Made by a program: the position numbers and the translations under genes
Assembly: GCA_020284085.1 (NCBI GenBank)
Contig: JACEVL010000521.1
Coordinates: 62,001-126,000, forward strand
Reading direction: 5' to 3'
DNA: 64,000 bases
Origin: Aporrectodea caliginosa
Lineage: Eukaryota; Annelida; Clitellata; Crassiclitellata; Lumbricidae
The notes under the pieces: model-generated
Told to the model about the DNA's origin: nothing
Databases searched by the model: none
The model's input: only the letters and a program-made list of their open reading frames with translations
In this document: piece after piece, positions 61,849 through 64,000 of the stretch
Layout: every line of letters starts with the position of its first letter
Position numbering within the stretch: position 1 is the first letter of the stretch

Positions 61849-63405
61849 CAGTGCTTCCCAAACTTTTTACCACCGCGACCCAATTTTTAGAACGACAATC
61901 TATCGCGACCCACATAGCTCTACTGTACAAAACGTTTTAAAACTCCGATATTTTTATTTATTAATTAACACAATTTTACAAAAACCTCGATCTATTTCTC
62001 ATAGTGAGGCGTGTGTGAATGGTGCGTTTGCTACCGGTTAGGCTACTACTGATGACGGCATTGACGTACATGTCAATGCGAGTTATTTTCAGGCGCAAGG
62101 AGTTCGACAGTTGCAGCTTGCTTCGAAATTTAGTTTTGATTCCGAAAAATTGGAGTGGCTGGGTTTTCTAATTGGGGTGCTTCGTCTGAATATGCCAACG
62201 CAATTTTTTCTTGTGTATGCCCTTGTTTGCAAGTACTTCACAGCAAACAATGCACTGAGCATCTTCTTCATCTCTATTCCACGAAAATCTGATGTTTAAT
62301 TAGTCGAGTGATACTATTTCATCACTTTTCTTCGTTTCTATTGCTTTGAATTCGTTGTTTCAGGCTCGTCTTCAGTGTCGTTGTTGGTTTCTTTGTCAAC
62401 CAGTTATCCATAATGCAAAGAGTATGAACTTAGAGGAGACAATAAAAAACAATGCGATGAAGAGAAATCGATTTGAAGCTGTTGTATCTGCTGTTTTTAG
62501 AACTTTTTGTCCAGTAGAGCTATGTGGGAAGCTGTTGTTATGATGGATGTTGGACGTTCCTAAACATGGTGATGAGAAGTTCTAAAACCCTCTAGCAATG
62601 GAAATGTGCTGCCATCTAACAACCATAGCGTGCATATAACTCAGGACATACAGTCACGTTCTGGATGAAGCTACCAGAAGGTTCTCGATGGACCACTTAG
62701 CTAAATTGGTAAGAGCGTAGGGTGCGTCTCATGCGCCTCCGTGAAAGAGAGCATGTGAATTGAGGTTCCCTTCCCGATGCTGGCTTATTTAAGAGATGTA
62801 ATTATCGGGATTGCACGTGCGGTCCTTGCACGGGAACTCTAAATGGCGTGGCGTCCATCAGAGGCGAAAATCTGTAGGTCTCTACATACATTTGGGGAAC
62901 AGATTTTTCGGGGCCTGATTTTTGCATTTTGAGGGGACATATAAGCCCCAGTCAAACATGAGGACAGTCCCCCTCGATCCCCCGTGATTTACCCCACTGG
63001 CGTCCATTCAAACGGGCGAGCGGTGGTGAAGGATCTCATCTGATCAATTCATTGGAAAATGAGCAGGGTCAGGGCCTCGAGGACATAACCCATACGCTTC
63101 GCTACAGTAAAAGCGCGAACATTTACATTTCTCGGGTTAGATGCGCGCTTATTGTCGTTAGATGGCAACGCTGAGTTGTGGCTGATTGCCTATCCAAGTT
63201 TACACTGTGGACTTTGTCGAATCCAGAATTCCGTATATGAGTGTAATATTGTGCCTTAATTTTGCTTACTATTTTAAAAAATCACGTTAAGATTTTTTAG
63301 GATTTTTATATATTTAGAAATCACATTTCAAAAACTTTTCGCGACCCACCAAAAATCGGCTCGCGACCCACCAGTGGGTCGCGACCCACAGTTTGGGAAA
63401 CGCTG
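61849..63405. mobile_element. hAT element, 1557 bp, with BED remnant
   Basis: Begins CAGTGCTTCCCAAACTTTTT and ends CAGTTTGGGAAACGCTG, with CGCGACCCAC words repeated near both ends. The flanking 8-bp repeat AGCTAGGG is perfect (61841-61848 and 63406-63413), and the unoccupied paralogous site exists at 61060-61067. On the minus strand at about 62165-62260 a frame reads CIVCCEVLANKG then LRWHIQTKHPN before a stop, a BED-like C-x2-C...H-x4-H finger of hAT transposases. No catalytic domain is recognisable. Confidence 0.92.
62165..62262 (-). pseudogene. BED zinc-finger remnant of a hAT transposase
   Basis: The frame DEEDAQCIVCCEVLANKG, then HKKKLRWHIQTKHPN, ends at TAG. Cys-x2-Cys and His-x4-His spacing agrees with the BED finger of FAM200/ZBED5-like hAT transposases. 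A start and a catalytic region are missing. Confidence 0.65.
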
Positions 63406-63413
63406 AGCTAGGG

Positions 63414-64000
63414 CATATCATGTCTTATACTGTGGAGTGTGGACCTTGTGGGAAAACTCTGCTGTTGCCGTACTCGGGTGTTGCCAGGTCCAAGTCTTCA
63501 TTATGAAACGGCGTCTTAAATATACAAATGGAGACACAAGCTATTGGATCCTTTGTGCAGCCGTGGCGCAGTGCAGGCTATGACGCACATTGTCAATGGC
63601 TGTCCGCATACTCGTTTCAATCAAATTCAGGGACAGGCTGTTGGCTATTCATCTAACTAATATCAGCGCTTGTAACTGGCTGGAAAAAACCGCATGAATT
63701 GTGTTTAAAGAAGAGGACTATTCGGAATAATTTACGCAACTACTGTTATCAATTTTAAAATTCGGCATCATCGCTTATTCTCATTGTCCCTCTCTTATGT
63801 AGGCTATCGGCCTACACTTTCACACGCCGTCGAACCTCCCCAACTGTCACGTAGGCCTACCTCGATCATTTCGCTATCGGAATAGAATCGTCAGTTTTAT
63901 ATCACAACACAAACTAGATAGTGAGGTTGTTGTTGAAACAGTTAAGAAAGATCGATGGTCTATCTTTCTGAACTGCTTCAAACAGCAACCACTCTAATGC
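63414..64000. other. Downstream of the duplication, unrecognised
   Basis: 63414-63550 is the end of duplicated copy 2. Beyond that I see no repeat or domain. A plus frame around 63550-63655 contains VQPW, superficially like a cystatin PW loop, but without a supporting acceptor or family context. Confidence 0.3.

Noticed and set aside
63560..63655. VQPW-containing frame as the third cystatin exon
   Set aside because: The PW pair is there, but flanking residues do not fit the cystatin C-terminus and it lies beyond a LINE duplication and a hAT element; treated as coincidence.

Overview
This is a window of nuclear DNA from an intron-rich, repeat-laden animal genome. Five host genes are built from many short exons with GT-AG introns and clear animal orthologues, embedded in AT-rich sequence full of transposon remnants. 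Protein similarity, tRNA-derived SINEs, a 2A-bearing non-LTR retrotransposon and abundant 'taggcctac'-type words suggest a marine invertebrate, plausibly an echinoderm, hemichordate or cephalochordate. I cannot fix the species from sequence alone.

Host genes from left to right: (1) a minus-strand gene at about 4170-6783 encoding a WRKY/GCM1-type zinc-finger protein with an AT-hook, related to CARF-like or Mutator-transposase-associated proteins (3 exons resolved); (2) BROX, minus, 14816-25864, 11 exons, complete from start codon to CAAX box; (3) PAICS, the bifunctional purine biosynthesis enzyme, minus, 27571-31995, 7 exons with the short first exon not found; (4) TRMT61A, the tRNA m1A58 methyltransferase catalytic subunit, plus, 37629-40331, 3 exons, complete; (5) atlastin, an ER-fusion GTPase, minus, about 43136-55274, 12 exons with the first and last tentative; (6) a secreted type-2 cystatin, plus, 57839-59444, two exons, the third (PW loop) exon not found. 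These genes are functionally unrelated and there is no operon; neighbouring genes simply share the locus.

Between and inside the genes lie mobile elements. A nearly intact APE-type non-LTR retrotransposon (about 43419-46830, minus) sits in the proposed last intron of atlastin and carries a 2A ribosome-skipping motif. A 3.04-kb foldback element (7670-10710) consists of nested inverted arms around about 2.2 kb of TA-rich DNA and is flanked by a 9-bp duplication. At least nine short hAT-like elements have perfect 8-9-bp target-site duplications, including one nested inside another and one whose empty site survives in a nearby duplicate (61060-61067). Two elements keep BED zinc-finger remnants of hAT transposases. 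Three or more tRNA-derived SINE families and many truncated LINE 3' ends fill much of the rest.

Exon boundaries were deduced by eye from splice signals, reading phase and remembered family sequence, without transcripts or database searches.
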